Of a stretch of 64,000 nucleotides of DNA, positions 9,521 through 19,630 are shown one piece after another. A model generated the notes under the pieces. The model was not told the origin of the DNA. It ran no database searches and was given only the letters and a program-made list of their open reading frames with translations. The stretch lies in NCBI RefSeq assembly GCF_022024115.1, contig NZ_CP091792.1, forward strand, positions 558,001-622,000, written 5' to 3'. Position numbers and translations under genes: made by a program. Numbering within the stretch: position 1 is the first letter of the stretch; each line of letters opens with the position of its first letter. This DNA is from Prevotella communis (lineage in GTDB: Bacteria > Bacteroidota > Bacteroidia > Bacteroidales > Bacteroidaceae).

Positions 9521-12229
9521 ATGAAGAGAAACTATCTATATAAACTATCACAACTGGTGCTCATGATGACCTTCATCCTTGGAATGACAGGTTGTAATGA
9601 GACCATCGACAGCCTCTTCTCCGATGGCATCTCCGAGGGTGAGGAAGTGATGTTTACCACTTCTCTGCCTGGTGCTCCTGCCACCCGTGGCGCTCATGAG
9701 GATTATGAGGAGGAGATGAATAAGTACCAGGCTGTTAATAAGGCTTATGAGTTTACTATTGACATGTATGCCGATGGTAAGGTCATTGGCACGGGCACCT
9801 ATGGCCCTGACACCTTAAAGACTGATGGCACATTGAGTCCAAAGACCGGCCATACGCCGCTATATTGGTCCAGCACCACCGTACCCTATGCCTTTAAGGC
9901 CGTTGCCGGTACGGAGGACCTCTCACCTGTTCAGAACACTCAGAAAGACTGGCTGCAGCAAGACCGTCTGGAAGGCTATGGCTATGTGCAGTTGTGGGAT
10001 GAGAATAACAATACCCCCACAGACAATCTGGATGCCCTGAATTATCACACTGCCAAGGAGTGGAAGGCGCTGAACAATCAATCCAAGATGGTGAGCGATA
10101 ATAACGACTTAAAGAAGATACCGCTCTATCTGCAGCATAAGCGCTCGCTTATCAGCATCATTCTGAAAGCTGGCGAGGGTGTGACTCGTAAAGCCCTGGC
10201 TTATGATGTGGCAGAGAACGACCTGAGTGCTAAGATTTTCTCGTACGACACTGCGGGTTCGCCTATAGAGATTATGCCGCTGGCTAAGGAGGAAAAGATA
10301 CATTACGATAAAGATAAGAACGGTGGGGCAGAGGATAGTGTGAGCACCACGCGCTATGATGCGATTGTGTACCCCTATGATTACTCTGCCAATCCTTCTA
10401 CAGACCTCATTGCCAGAATAAGTCTTTCCGGTCAGCATTATTCGTTCTATGCTCAGAACGACTATCTGTTTGATGACCCGGATAATCCCAGCAAAGCCAG
10501 TTATCGACTGGAGCCTGGCAAACGTCTTGTTATCACCGTCACCCTGAGTCGTGACAGTCGTAAGATACTGATGTCGGCCTATGTCGAGGATTGGACAGAA
10601 GAGGTGACCAACACCATTTGCGATGACTATGGTAATGCTGGCGAACCTATCAAGATCAGTAACCGCACAGAACTCATAACCTTCCTGGAATCCGACGAGA
10701 AAAACAAGCCCGGTAATGTGGCACTTGTAACAAATAATATTGATTTGCAGGATTGGCCCAGCACCTATGACCTCTGTTGTACGTTGAATCTGGGTGGTAA
10801 GACCATCATCAGTAACCACCGTTTCCTGAACTCACTTCAGGATGCTGCCACTCTGCAGAATGGTACCATTCAGATTGGTGGTGTCGTCGATGCCGCTGTA
10901 GCAGAAACCAACAAGGGTGCTATTGAGGATGTCCGCGTGACGACAAAAGATGCAGAAGCCCATGCCACTGCCGCAGGTGTGGTGGTCAACAACACTGGCA
11001 CCATCTCGAAATGTCATTCCGCCTTGAGAGTGTCAGATGGTACTGTCGATTACGTGGGTGGTATTGCCGCTACTTCCCTTTCCGCAGAAAGTAAGATTGC
11101 CATTATCGATGGTTGCACCGTGACCAATCGTGTGGATGGTGGCAGCAAAAAGGGTGGTGGTATCGTGGGTATGGCTAATGGCTACATCAACAACAACACC
11201 TTTGAGTATGGCATCACCCTGAATCAGGACAAGACGCAGTTCAAGAATATCGTGGGTGAAAGAAACAACAATCATGCCACCCTCAATGTTGAGAACAACG
11301 CCTGGCCCACGGTTGATGATAATTCCTTTGGTGAGAACCGTCCTAACACCAATGCCTTTGAGAATCCCTACTCAGGCATCATCGATTGTGAGGATGAGTT
11401 GGAGGAATCAACAACATCAACAATTTACAATCAAGACAAAAAGCGTTATCGCCTGGCAAAGGATATTACCGTTCAGAAAAACACCGGCGACGTGAAATAC
11501 GAACTGGATGGTAATGGTAAGACCATCACCACCAAGGCCATGATCTTTGATGAGGTCACAGGTATCATACACAACTTAACGGTTGATGTAATTGCCAATT
11601 TGGAAGCCACTCAGGATGCGACACAAGCTACAGATGGTATCGCACCTTTAGCCTTTGCCGTACATGGTGATGGGGCCGAAATCAGTAATATCAAGGTGAA
11701 GACCCTCAACAATACGGTCATCAAAGCCTCTAACCCCGCAGGTGTGGTGGTCTGGGCTTACGACAATGCCATTGTCAAGAACTGCGAGGTATTGGTGAAT
11801 CTCTATGCCAATGTGAGTACATCTGTCACGCAGGGACGTAAGTTCACTGGTGGTATTGTCTCTACATCATCAAAGGCTACAGTTACCCAATGCATCATCC
11901 ATTCTGGCAGTAAGTTTGATGGCACTGGCGCTTCGGTCATCTATTGCGGTGGTATCGTGGGTGGTATAGAGAACAAATCAAATTCAAATAACACGTCAGA
12001 ACTGACCATCACCGACTGTACCAGTTTCATCACCTTGACACAGGATGAAAAGCACGGAGCTATCTTAGGCAGTGCTAATGTGGGTGCAAGTACTGTGATT
12101 GCCACCTCAAAGACCTGTCAGGGCAACTGGTGGCAGGACAATTGCAATGGTGTGGGTACACCAAAAGACAGTGATGAGTCACTGATTGGCAAACGCAATG
12201 CCATCACCCCAATGGAAAAGGATTTTTAA
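9521..12229 (+). CDS. Fimbrillin-family lipoprotein with C-terminal beta-helix-like adhesin region
   Basis: The product has 902 residues and lipobox MTGC (Cys25). ATR places Arg56 31 residues later. Residues about 40-370 form one Mfa-like domain, with LYWSS near 113, LQHKRSLISIIL near 204 and VEDWTEEV near 355. From about residue 385 the sequence changes to repeated short strands rich in G, N, T and I, with recurring GG-I-V-G/S turns (GGIVGMANG, GGIVSTSS, CGGIVGGIEN) resembling GLUG-type or right-handed beta-helix repeats. A pilin-like base joined to a beta-helix suggests a tip adhesin or ligand-binding subunit; this is inference from architecture. It is the longest protein of the array. Confidence 0.8.
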   Translation: MKRNYLYKLSQLVLMMTFILGMTGCNETIDSLFSDGISEGEEVMFTTSLPGAPATRGAHEDYEEEMNKYQAVNKAYEFTIDMYADGKVIGTGTYGPDTLKTDGTLSPKTGHTPLYWSSTTVPYAFKAVAGTEDLSPVQNTQKDWLQQDRLEGYGYVQLWDENNNTPTDNLDALNYHTAKEWKALNNQSKMVSDNNDLKKIPLYLQHKRSLISIILKAGEGVTRKALAYDVAENDLSAKIFSYDTAGSPIEIMPLAKEEKIHYDKDKNGGAEDSVSTTRYDAIVYPYDYSANPSTDLIARISLSGQHYSFYAQNDYLFDDPDNPSKASYRLEPGKRLVITVTLSRDSRKILMSAYVEDWTEEVTNTICDDYGNAGEPIKISNRTELITFLESDEKNKPGNVALVTNNIDLQDWPSTYDLCCTLNLGGKTIISNHRFLNSLQDAATLQNGTIQIGGVVDAAVAETNKGAIEDVRVTTKDAEAHATAAGVVVNNTGTISKCHSALRVSDGTVDYVGGIAATSLSAESKIAIIDGCTVTNRVDGGSKKGGGIVGMANGYINNNTFEYGITLNQDKTQFKNIVGERNNNHATLNVENNAWPTVDDNSFGENRPNTNAFENPYSGIIDCEDELEESTTSTIYNQDKKRYRLAKDITVQKNTGDVKYELDGNGKTITTKAMIFDEVTGIIHNLTVDVIANLEATQDATQATDGIAPLAFAVHGDGAEISNIKVKTLNNTVIKASNPAGVVVWAYDNAIVKNCEVLVNLYANVSTSVTQGRKFTGGIVSTSSKATVTQCIIHSGSKFDGTGASVIYCGGIVGGIENKSNSNNTSELTITDCTSFITLTQDEKHGAILGSANVGASTVIATSKTCQGNWWQDNCNGVGTPKDSDESLIGKRNAITPMEKDF

Positions 12230-12235
12230 GTGAAT

Positions 12236-13924
12236 ATGATGAAGAGAATGATAAGATATATCCCACTGGCTCTGGGCTTCATGCTCTTAACGGCATGCAA
12301 CTCGCAGGATGAGGCGCTTTCCTCTGTTGATGACAGCGACATCATCCATGTGGGCGGTGTGAGTACCGACGATATGGTTACCACGGCTGCTGTAACCCGT
12401 GCTACCGTGGCTGCCGAGACCGTCGACTGGCTGAAGGCTGGCTTGCAGAAAGGAATGACCATCAACTACTATCAGGATACTGACGCCAAGCAAAAGGCGC
12501 AACTGAAGCTTGACGAAAATGGTAAATATAGTCTGAAGGATGCCAACGGGAAATACGCTAAGTGGCTGGGCAACGGTGCCCATTTCTTCGAGGGCGTTTA
12601 TGTTCCCGCAGGCCTGGGCAAAGACGAGCCCCATATCTACGACTCCCTGAGTCATTATACCGCCGTACCCCCTTCAACGAAGATTGCTGCTACCGTAGGC
12701 CGTATCACCATCCCCCTGCAGCATCGCCTGGCGCGTGTGGTGGCCTATGTACTGATAGACAAGACCATGAATGCCACCCTGAAGGGTTTTGATACAGAGA
12801 ACAACGATAACAACGAGAACGTGGAGAACACCATGCTGCGTTTCTGTAATGTCCAGACCCTTGATTATGTCGAGAACGAAAAACCTGTGTGGAAAACAGA
12901 GCGCAAGGCCATCCCGCATTATCTGGGTCAGGAAAGCGTGAAGTTGTATAAGGAAAAGGCAACGGGCAAGTTAGTCTTCCCCATTGATGACAACTATGCG
13001 GATGCCGCTGCCGATACCAAAAACTACACCTGTCTGGATTACGGCATGTGTCCCTACTATGATCTCATTGTCCGTCCCACTTATACCGTGAATAAGGATA
13101 AATCCAATGTGATGTTCGATGAGGCTGTGCAGACAGCCAGCGGTGAGAACAATATCGATTTCGAGCTCACGCTGAGTAACGACCTGGAATACGAGAAATC
13201 CTTTACTTTCGACCTCAACGCCAACGACGAGACGGTGGTCTATCTGCGTGTCAGTCCCGAGCGTATTGACTATAACAGTGCCGGTTCCCGCTTGTGGAAG
13301 GAAACCAGCTATCCTGATAACTATTACGGCGTGAACAACCAGAACGGCAACAACCTGTCCGTAGCAGGCAGCAGTTGGCAGCGTGCCTATACCAACAGCA
13401 CACTGGAAACAGGAGTTACAGACGGACATTTCTACAATGCTGACTTAGAAGACGATTCTGCGCAGTATGTGAGCGATGCCCGATGGATTCATATGCTCCT
13501 GCAGGCCTATCAGGGCGGTGCGCATCATGGTGACTATTTTATCCTGCAGAAGGATATCACCATTAATACAGATACCTGTCATTTCCCCAAAGACTTTACC
13601 TTCACGGGCCATCTTGATGCACTCGACCACAAGATTACCATCACAGGCAAGCGCGCTTATCTGTTTGACGGCTTGAACGGCGAGTACACCACTGCCCAGG
13701 AGAGCGACAAGAACGCCACATGGGAGGCGAATGTCCATCTGGAGGGCGGCTCCAAGAACGCCGTATGGGTACCCACCTTAGGCTGGCGTGCAGAGATTGT
13801 CAATACCAACGTCATTGGCGCATACCTGTTTAAGGAGAAAGCCACCATCACCGGTTATGTAAACAACTGTACGGATAATAAAGGTGCAGTTACCAATTAC
13901 ACGCCCGCCATCCCAACATATTAA
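12236..13924 (+). CDS. Fimbrillin-family lipoprotein with beta-strand-rich C-terminus
   Basis: The ATG at 12236 was chosen over the in-frame GTG at 12230 that directly follows the upstream stop. The product has 562 residues with lipobox LTAC (Cys21) and VTR at Arg55, 34 residues on. The Mfa-like domain carries HFFEGVYVPAG near 117 and LQHRLARVVAYVL near 161. From about residue 440 there is a region resembling the beta-helix parts of the neighbours (ILQKDITINTD, ITGKRAYLFDGLNG, IGAYLFKEKATITGYV). It ends abruptly and is much shorter than in the flanking paralogues, so the helix may be a remnant or a short cap. The next gene starts 2 bp after the stop. Confidence 0.78.
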   Translation: MMKRMIRYIPLALGFMLLTACNSQDEALSSVDDSDIIHVGGVSTDDMVTTAAVTRATVAAETVDWLKAGLQKGMTINYYQDTDAKQKAQLKLDENGKYSLKDANGKYAKWLGNGAHFFEGVYVPAGLGKDEPHIYDSLSHYTAVPPSTKIAATVGRITIPLQHRLARVVAYVLIDKTMNATLKGFDTENNDNNENVENTMLRFCNVQTLDYVENEKPVWKTERKAIPHYLGQESVKLYKEKATGKLVFPIDDNYADAAADTKNYTCLDYGMCPYYDLIVRPTYTVNKDKSNVMFDEAVQTASGENNIDFELTLSNDLEYEKSFTFDLNANDETVVYLRVSPERIDYNSAGSRLWKETSYPDNYYGVNNQNGNNLSVAGSSWQRAYTNSTLETGVTDGHFYNADLEDDSAQYVSDARWIHMLLQAYQGGAHHGDYFILQKDITINTDTCHFPKDFTFTGHLDALDHKITITGKRAYLFDGLNGEYTTAQESDKNATWEANVHLEGGSKNAVWVPTLGWRAEIVNTNVIGAYLFKEKATITGYVNNCTDNKGAVTNYTPAIPTY

Positions 13925-13926
13925 GA

Positions 13927-16545
13927 ATGATGAAACTCAAACATATCATATATCTGTTTCTGGCCCTGGCAATGACGGCCTGCACAGCCGACGACGATGT
14001 GTTGTTCAACGACGAGCAACAGTCGCTGATGGGCCGTGCCGTGAACTTCAGTGCTACCATGGCCGATCCCTTTGTCACGCGTACCACCTATCACCATGAC
14101 GGTTCCTTCAATGAGGGCGACCAGATGCGTATCTTCCGTCAGTATGCTGAGAAGGGTTCAAGCACCGCGTTCGAGGATACCACCATCTTCCGTACCTATT
14201 ATCTGAAGATGGACTATGCTGCTGGCACCTCCGTGTCGCTCAACGACGACTGGGTACCTATGGCCGGCAAGTTGAAGTCGGATTCAAAAGGAAACTTGTC
14301 CAATCAGGACTCTGGCGACTCGCTGACATGGGAGAATGGTCGTGTCGTGCGTTTCCGTGCCTGGGGACGCAGTAACCTGGCTGGTGTGCTGAATGCCGAT
14401 AGCAAGGGCAGTTACTATCCCGACTATACCGTGTCCGACTGGGTCACCGTGTCTGGTCCTACCAAGAGCATCCCCCTCACCATGCGCCATATCACCTGCC
14501 GTATAGGCTTGACCTGCAAGGCTGGCAATGAGTTTGGCAGTGCCACCATCTGTACTGACCTGGAGGACTATCGTCGCCAGGACAATGCCGACACCAAAGC
14601 GCATGATGAGGCAGAGAGCAACAAAAGCGAGGGGCAGGCCCAGAAGGAACTCGATTCTGTGCTGGCTGTCTATAACAAGATGTGTATGCCTGCTGGTGTT
14701 GATGACAAGACCTTCCTTCTGACGGCCATGACCAAGGCACGCTATGACGGGACCACCAGCTTCAAGGACTTCGAGAAAGATACTACCGGTATCGTGCGGA
14801 TTGGCGCCCTGGATTCTGTCTCCATCCGTAAGGACGTACAACGCCCAGTGTTCAATCATAACGACGGCCGCCTCTATATGATGTCTATCCCCTTTGATAT
14901 GAGTCGTGAGGGGAAGGGTCACGAGTTGGTGCTGCCTGCCTGCACCCGCTTCAAGGTGTGGCTCTACGACGTGAACAATGGCGACAGACACAACACCGAT
15001 GGCTCTACGGGCAGCGAGAGCAACTATCACATCTTCGCCCTGAGTGATATCAAGAATGGTGATAAGGCCGCATTTCCCAATGGCCTGACGCTGAAGGCCG
15101 GCTATAGCTATCTGTTCAACGTTGGCTATCACTACGACAAACTGACCATCACGCCAGTCGACAATTTCTCCTGGACGGAGCAGGACCTTGGGACACTGAC
15201 TGGGCAGAGCGAGGCAAAGACACAGAACGACCTCGACTTCACCTGGTGGACCAATGCTTATCGCAAAGCTGCAAAGACCGCTCTTAAGGGTGGCGACTTT
15301 CTGCCCTCGTTCAGTATTAAGAACCAAAGGGAGTTCCGCACGTTTATCCATCTTGTCAACGGCACTGCCGCCAAGAGAATGAGTGGACTGAAGCGTGGCA
15401 AGGTACGTCTTGACGAGAAGAACGACACCATCAAAGATACGGATGGCTTCGAGACCTATTGGTGGATTCTGGAGGGCGAGACCGACGAGAACGGTAACCC
15501 CAGACAAATCACGATGGAAGAGGCAGAGGCAATGGGTTATGTGTTCTATCCCCATTTCTATCCCACCGTCTCCACCCAGAAGGCACATGTTATCGAGGAC
15601 TATGTCACTGGTCCCATGGATTTCTATGATACCGACTTCGGTAACCGCTATGAGGTGAGACTGACAGAAGACCTCGACCTCTACGACTGGGAACTGCCCA
15701 GCATCGGCGAGGACAACACCAAACCCTTCAGGGGCAACTTTAAAGGTGGTGGTCATACGCTCTATAACCTGAATATGACGAAGAAGTATCTCTTCGACCA
15801 CGTGAAAGACGGTGCCATCACCAACCTGCGTATAGAGAGTACCCACGACGTCAGTCTGCTCAACACCGCCGTGGCCAGCGGCAAGTCGGGCTGGGGCTGT
15901 TATATCGCAGGTATCTCACTGCTGTGCAACAGTAGTGAGTGCGCCATCGCCAACAGTCTGACTGGGGCCAGTTATGTGGTTGGATGCATCCATGTGGGCA
16001 ATGCTGGTGGCGCGTTGGTGGGCAAGGCCGATAATCTCACCATGCTGGGCTGTATGCAGGCTGCCGCCGGTATTCCTGAGAATACGGGCGCACTGTTGGG
16101 CGCTTATGCCGGAACCACCAGTTTCTTTGCGCCGCAGTCGAAGAATAATGTGACGTGGGGTTCGTTTATGTGCAACTACTACGATATAGAGAAGTCGCCT
16201 AAGTCTAATGCCGTGGGCAGCGTTGCCGACAGTTATCCCTATCAGCAGTATGTCCGTGGCAGTAAGTCGCACATTCTGAAAGCCAAGAACGACTATCTCA
16301 TTGGTGACGATGCTGATTACTACTCGTTGCCAAATAATATGAAGGCCGAGATGTACGGATTGGCTCCCTGGAAGGCTATGAACTATGCCATTTGGAAGTA
16401 CAACAGCTCTACCGTCGGTGCCAAGTATCCCTGTCAGATGCATTATCAGGCGTCAACGGTGGGCTACACGCATCTCTATCCCACGCTGCAGTCGGGTGTC
16501 CCTACCGTGGAGAGCAACTGGAATCCGCTGACGCAAAACAACTAA
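13927..16545 (+). CDS. Fimbrillin-family lipoprotein with C-terminal beta-helix-like region
   Basis: The product has 872 residues, lipobox MTAC (Cys19) and VTR at Arg52, 33 residues later. The N-terminal half is Mfa-like (MRHITCRIGLTC near 187, closing strand around 415). The second half begins after a linker (about 430-560) and contains short strand-turn repeats between about 600 and 780 (YLFDHVKDGAITNLRIES, GGALVGKADNLTMLGC, NTGALLGAYAG), which fit a beta-helix. The final part is rich in Tyr and Trp. It lies 2 bp after the previous gene and 13 bp before the next. It may be an adhesive accessory or tip pilin, but the ligand is unknown. Confidence 0.8.
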   Translation: MMKLKHIIYLFLALAMTACTADDDVLFNDEQQSLMGRAVNFSATMADPFVTRTTYHHDGSFNEGDQMRIFRQYAEKGSSTAFEDTTIFRTYYLKMDYAAGTSVSLNDDWVPMAGKLKSDSKGNLSNQDSGDSLTWENGRVVRFRAWGRSNLAGVLNADSKGSYYPDYTVSDWVTVSGPTKSIPLTMRHITCRIGLTCKAGNEFGSATICTDLEDYRRQDNADTKAHDEAESNKSEGQAQKELDSVLAVYNKMCMPAGVDDKTFLLTAMTKARYDGTTSFKDFEKDTTGIVRIGALDSVSIRKDVQRPVFNHNDGRLYMMSIPFDMSREGKGHELVLPACTRFKVWLYDVNNGDRHNTDGSTGSESNYHIFALSDIKNGDKAAFPNGLTLKAGYSYLFNVGYHYDKLTITPVDNFSWTEQDLGTLTGQSEAKTQNDLDFTWWTNAYRKAAKTALKGGDFLPSFSIKNQREFRTFIHLVNGTAAKRMSGLKRGKVRLDEKNDTIKDTDGFETYWWILEGETDENGNPRQITMEEAEAMGYVFYPHFYPTVSTQKAHVIEDYVTGPMDFYDTDFGNRYEVRLTEDLDLYDWELPSIGEDNTKPFRGNFKGGGHTLYNLNMTKKYLFDHVKDGAITNLRIESTHDVSLLNTAVASGKSGWGCYIAGISLLCNSSECAIANSLTGASYVVGCIHVGNAGGALVGKADNLTMLGCMQAAAGIPENTGALLGAYAGTTSFFAPQSKNNVTWGSFMCNYYDIEKSPKSNAVGSVADSYPYQQYVRGSKSHILKAKNDYLIGDDADYYSLPNNMKAEMYGLAPWKAMNYAIWKYNSSTVGAKYPCQMHYQASTVGYTHLYPTLQSGVPTVESNWNPLTQNN

Positions 16546-16558
16546 ATCACGCAACTCT

Positions 16559-17602
16559 ATGAAGATAAACAAGATATTTATCCTGGGATTAGCCATACTG
16601 CTGGCCGCCTGCACTGCTGATGAGGCTCCGCAAGCGCAGCAGGCATCGGGTATCCTGTCGTTCTCTACTACTATCAATAACTTCGAGGGCGAGGATATAA
16701 CCCGTACCAACTTCGCTGGCAATGCCTTCGAGAATGGTGACAAGGTGAAGTTGAAGATTATCTGTCCCTTCTCGTCGCGTACAGAGTTTGGCGAGACCAC
16801 CTATGGTAATAGTTTCGATGCTTTCTGGTTGCTGAAGTGGAATACCAGTCAGTGGATCAATATCGTGGCCAAAGATGGCTACGATATCAATGGCGACTAC
16901 AGTCCTTCGGCATCGCCCAATATCTATGATCGCTATGAAGCCCAGCAGACGCCTTATGTCTATACGGCGCAGACCTGGAGCGAAGAGCAGATTTTTATTG
17001 CCGGCAATGGTACGCGTGTAGAGCAATACAGTAATGTGTTCCACGCTAACCAGACCAAGGCCGCCGATTATAAGGCCTGTGACCTGATGTGGGCACAGAC
17101 CATCCAGCAGACGGGTTCATACAATGTGCACCTGAGTTTCAAGCACGTGATGGCGGCGCTGCTCATCACTATTAATGACAGTACTAATCTTGGTATCACT
17201 GACAATGCCGTGCTTACCCTCGAGGGCATGCCCGATATCGACCAGGCAGAGGTTATCGTGGGCGACTACTATGCAGCCAGGAGTAAGGTGAACTCTAGTA
17301 ATTATGGCTATAAGAATAAGCACAGCTGTACCCAGGCCGAGAACGGCACCGTGATTGGTGTGGCCGTTGTCGATGATAATCAGGCCAAGGCTTATACCAC
17401 GCCTATCGGCAACATCCAGCAAAACGGCATCTATACAGCTTATAACGCAGGCAGCAAGACCTACCGGTTGATTGTGCCTCCCTGCACGCTTTCAGGCAAA
17501 GCCACCTTCTGGTTGCGTGATGGTGAGAAGCGCTACAGCATGCAGCTCACCCAGACCACCTTCGAGGCAGGTAAACTCTATAAAGTAACGATGAAGCTAT
17601 GA
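16559..17602 (+). CDS. Fimbrillin-family lipoprotein, single domain
   Basis: At 347 residues this is the shortest complete member of the array. It has lipobox LAAC (Cys18) and DITR with Arg49, 31 residues on. FKHVMAALLITI near residue 195 marks the conserved core strand, and the C-terminus (FEAGKLYKVTMKL) matches the usual last strand of the fold without the common 'W' segment after it. It has no beta-helix extension. Its stop overlaps the next gene's ATG (17599-17602), a sign of translational coupling. A stalk or anchor pilin role is possible but cannot be decided from sequence. Confidence 0.82.
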   Translation: MKINKIFILGLAILLAACTADEAPQAQQASGILSFSTTINNFEGEDITRTNFAGNAFENGDKVKLKIICPFSSRTEFGETTYGNSFDAFWLLKWNTSQWINIVAKDGYDINGDYSPSASPNIYDRYEAQQTPYVYTAQTWSEEQIFIAGNGTRVEQYSNVFHANQTKAADYKACDLMWAQTIQQTGSYNVHLSFKHVMAALLITINDSTNLGITDNAVLTLEGMPDIDQAEVIVGDYYAARSKVNSSNYGYKNKHSCTQAENGTVIGVAVVDDNQAKAYTTPIGNIQQNGIYTAYNAGSKTYRLIVPPCTLSGKATFWLRDGEKRYSMQLTQTTFEAGKLYKVTMKL

Positions 17603-19530
17603 TGAAATCATATAAGATACTGTTCCTGGCTATGGTGGCCCTTCTTGCTGCCTGCAGCAGTGATGAGGATGTATTCTCTACTGGCGATGCCGTGGAGTTG
17701 AAAGGCATACAGGTTGCTATCGCCGGCGAGGATGTCTCTATCTCTCGTGCCGCTACCGTTGCCCCCTTGAAAGTCAGCGTGGGACGTACGCAGTTCGTCA
17801 ACGAAGACAAGATAGTGTTCACTACGATTAAGCGTACCCATAGTCCGTTGGCGGCTTTCACCTATAGTAATATCCACTATCTCTATAATGGTACCAACTG
17901 GGAGCGCACACCTAACGGTACTGCCAGTGATCCTGAAAAAATATACTGGTCCGATGGCAATAATAATCACACCTTCATTGCCTATAACCTGCCCGAAGGC
18001 TATCAGTGGGCGACGCAGTCCAATGGTACGGGTAGCGATACTTATGCCGGTGAACTGGGCTCAGGTAAATCTGCTATCGTTTACAATAGCAATGATGATA
18101 TAAAGCTGGAAGACCCGCTGATTCTTTTCAGCGACACCACCAAGGCCGATAATGGCGGACTGACCACCACGGTTTATTTTACGCATGCCTTGAGCAATGT
18201 GCGTGTGGTGGTGAATATCAAGGACTTTGCCGCCAGTGCCAGTGCCGTGGATACGCTGGTCAAGGTGAGTCATTTTGTGCTCCACAACCAGCCTTGCAAA
18301 TACACCTGGGGTGCCAACAGTAAGGATGATGTCACAGCCCTTGATTTCAATGCCGATCAGCAGTCCACCAAGGATATTACCCTCTGGTGCCCCAAGCCAG
18401 AAGGCGAGGGAAAGGCTCAGAGCAAGACCTTTACCTTCTATGGTCTGACAACGCCGCAGAATGCTGCATTCCATGAAATCAATGCCAACAAGCAGCCGTT
18501 GAAATTCTCGTTCGAGGTGGAATATCCTGATGCGATGGATCCCACTCAATCAGTCAGAAAGACCTATATGGGCGAATTTGGCGATACGGTTCACTTCAAC
18601 TCTGGCGTATGCACCACGTTGAACATCACGTTGAACCACCAGAATGAGCAGATGTTCATGGATGTCGAGTATAGTGACTGGAACTTCGTGGCTACGCCCG
18701 ACCTGGGTGCTCTGCGCAAGAAGTCCACCTTCATGGATATCAATAGCACTGTGACCATCCATACCGATGCAAACGCTACCGTTGACGATGCCACATGGCT
18801 TTATCAAAAAGGTGGGGCGCTTATGGATATCTATGGTAATAATGGTGATAGTCGACTGACGCCTTACCGCATCACGTCGGCCTCGCAACTCCTGTCGTTT
18901 GCCAAGGAAGTAAAGGCTGGTGTGGATTTCAAAGATAAGTTTATCCGCCTGGATGCCGACATCACCATGCAGTCGAGTACGGCCAAGACGAGTGCAGAAG
19001 ACTCTACTGCCACTCTCAAGGCCGTCGAGTGGATTAGCATCGGCGATGCCGACCATGCTTTCAATGGCACCTTCCTTGGTGGCGACCGTTATATCAACCG
19101 TCTCAATGGTAACCCTCTGTTTGCAAAACTGGGCCCGGCTGCTCTTGTCGAACAGCTTTATATCACATCTATTGGTAGTATCACAGGTGGTGGAGCCCTG
19201 GTCGATTCCAATGAAGGCGTTATCGGTGGTTGTAAGGTGGTAGATGATGTCATCACCACCGGTGGTGCACTTATCGGCACCAATACGGGTACGGTCTATG
19301 CCTCCTATTATACGGGTGAGACCGTTACCACTCAGTTGGTAGGCACTAACAATGGTAAAATGGTTGGCTGCTATCAGTCTGCAGATATCGCATCCTTTGA
19401 CGAGTCCCTGTTGGTGAACCTGGTAGAAAGACTGAATAATGAACTCACGGCATGGTATAAGGATAACGCCTATACCCGGTTCTTCTTCGTCTATCTTACT
19501 GCCAGCTACCCTACGGTACAGAAACAGTAA
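17599..19530 (+). CDS. Fimbrillin-family lipoprotein with C-terminal beta-helix-like region
   Basis: The product has 643 residues, lipobox LAAC (Cys19) and SISR with Arg50, 31 residues on. The Mfa-like part has IYWSDGNNNHTFIAYN near 115, FTHALSNVRVVVN near 195 and a closing strand near 360 (YSDWNFVATPD). Residues about 420-610 contain beta-helix-type repeats (ITGGGALVDSNEG, TTGGALIGTNTGTV, TQLVGTNNGKMVG). It is the last gene of the array. No strong terminator is visible in the 100 bp before the next gene, but a good promoter is. Confidence 0.8.
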   Translation: MMKSYKILFLAMVALLAACSSDEDVFSTGDAVELKGIQVAIAGEDVSISRAATVAPLKVSVGRTQFVNEDKIVFTTIKRTHSPLAAFTYSNIHYLYNGTNWERTPNGTASDPEKIYWSDGNNNHTFIAYNLPEGYQWATQSNGTGSDTYAGELGSGKSAIVYNSNDDIKLEDPLILFSDTTKADNGGLTTTVYFTHALSNVRVVVNIKDFAASASAVDTLVKVSHFVLHNQPCKYTWGANSKDDVTALDFNADQQSTKDITLWCPKPEGEGKAQSKTFTFYGLTTPQNAAFHEINANKQPLKFSFEVEYPDAMDPTQSVRKTYMGEFGDTVHFNSGVCTTLNITLNHQNEQMFMDVEYSDWNFVATPDLGALRKKSTFMDINSTVTIHTDANATVDDATWLYQKGGALMDIYGNNGDSRLTPYRITSASQLLSFAKEVKAGVDFKDKFIRLDADITMQSSTAKTSAEDSTATLKAVEWISIGDADHAFNGTFLGGDRYINRLNGNPLFAKLGPAALVEQLYITSIGSITGGGALVDSNEGVIGGCKVVDDVITTGGALIGTNTGTVYASYYTGETVTTQLVGTNNGKMVGCYQSADIASFDESLLVNLVERLNNELTAWYKDNAYTRFFFVYLTASYPTVQKQ

Positions 19531-19563
19531 CCCTCATGGTATAGGCAAAAAAAACTTAAATAG

Positions 19564-19594
19564 TTTGCAGAATCGAAAATAGTTTGTATCTTTG
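19564..19594 (+). promoter_or_regulatory. Bacteroidetes-type promoter of the LytTR gene
   Basis: TTTG at 19564-19567 and TATCTTTG at 19587-19594 are separated by 19 bp, matching the Bacteroidetes -33/-7 consensus (TTTG, 19-21 bp, TAnnTTTG). It lies 36 bp before the ATG at 19631. It implies that the regulator can be expressed apart from the fimbrillin array. Confidence 0.8.
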
Positions 19595-19630
19595 TGGCCA
19601 CCAATGTTGTATAATATATATAAATAAGGT

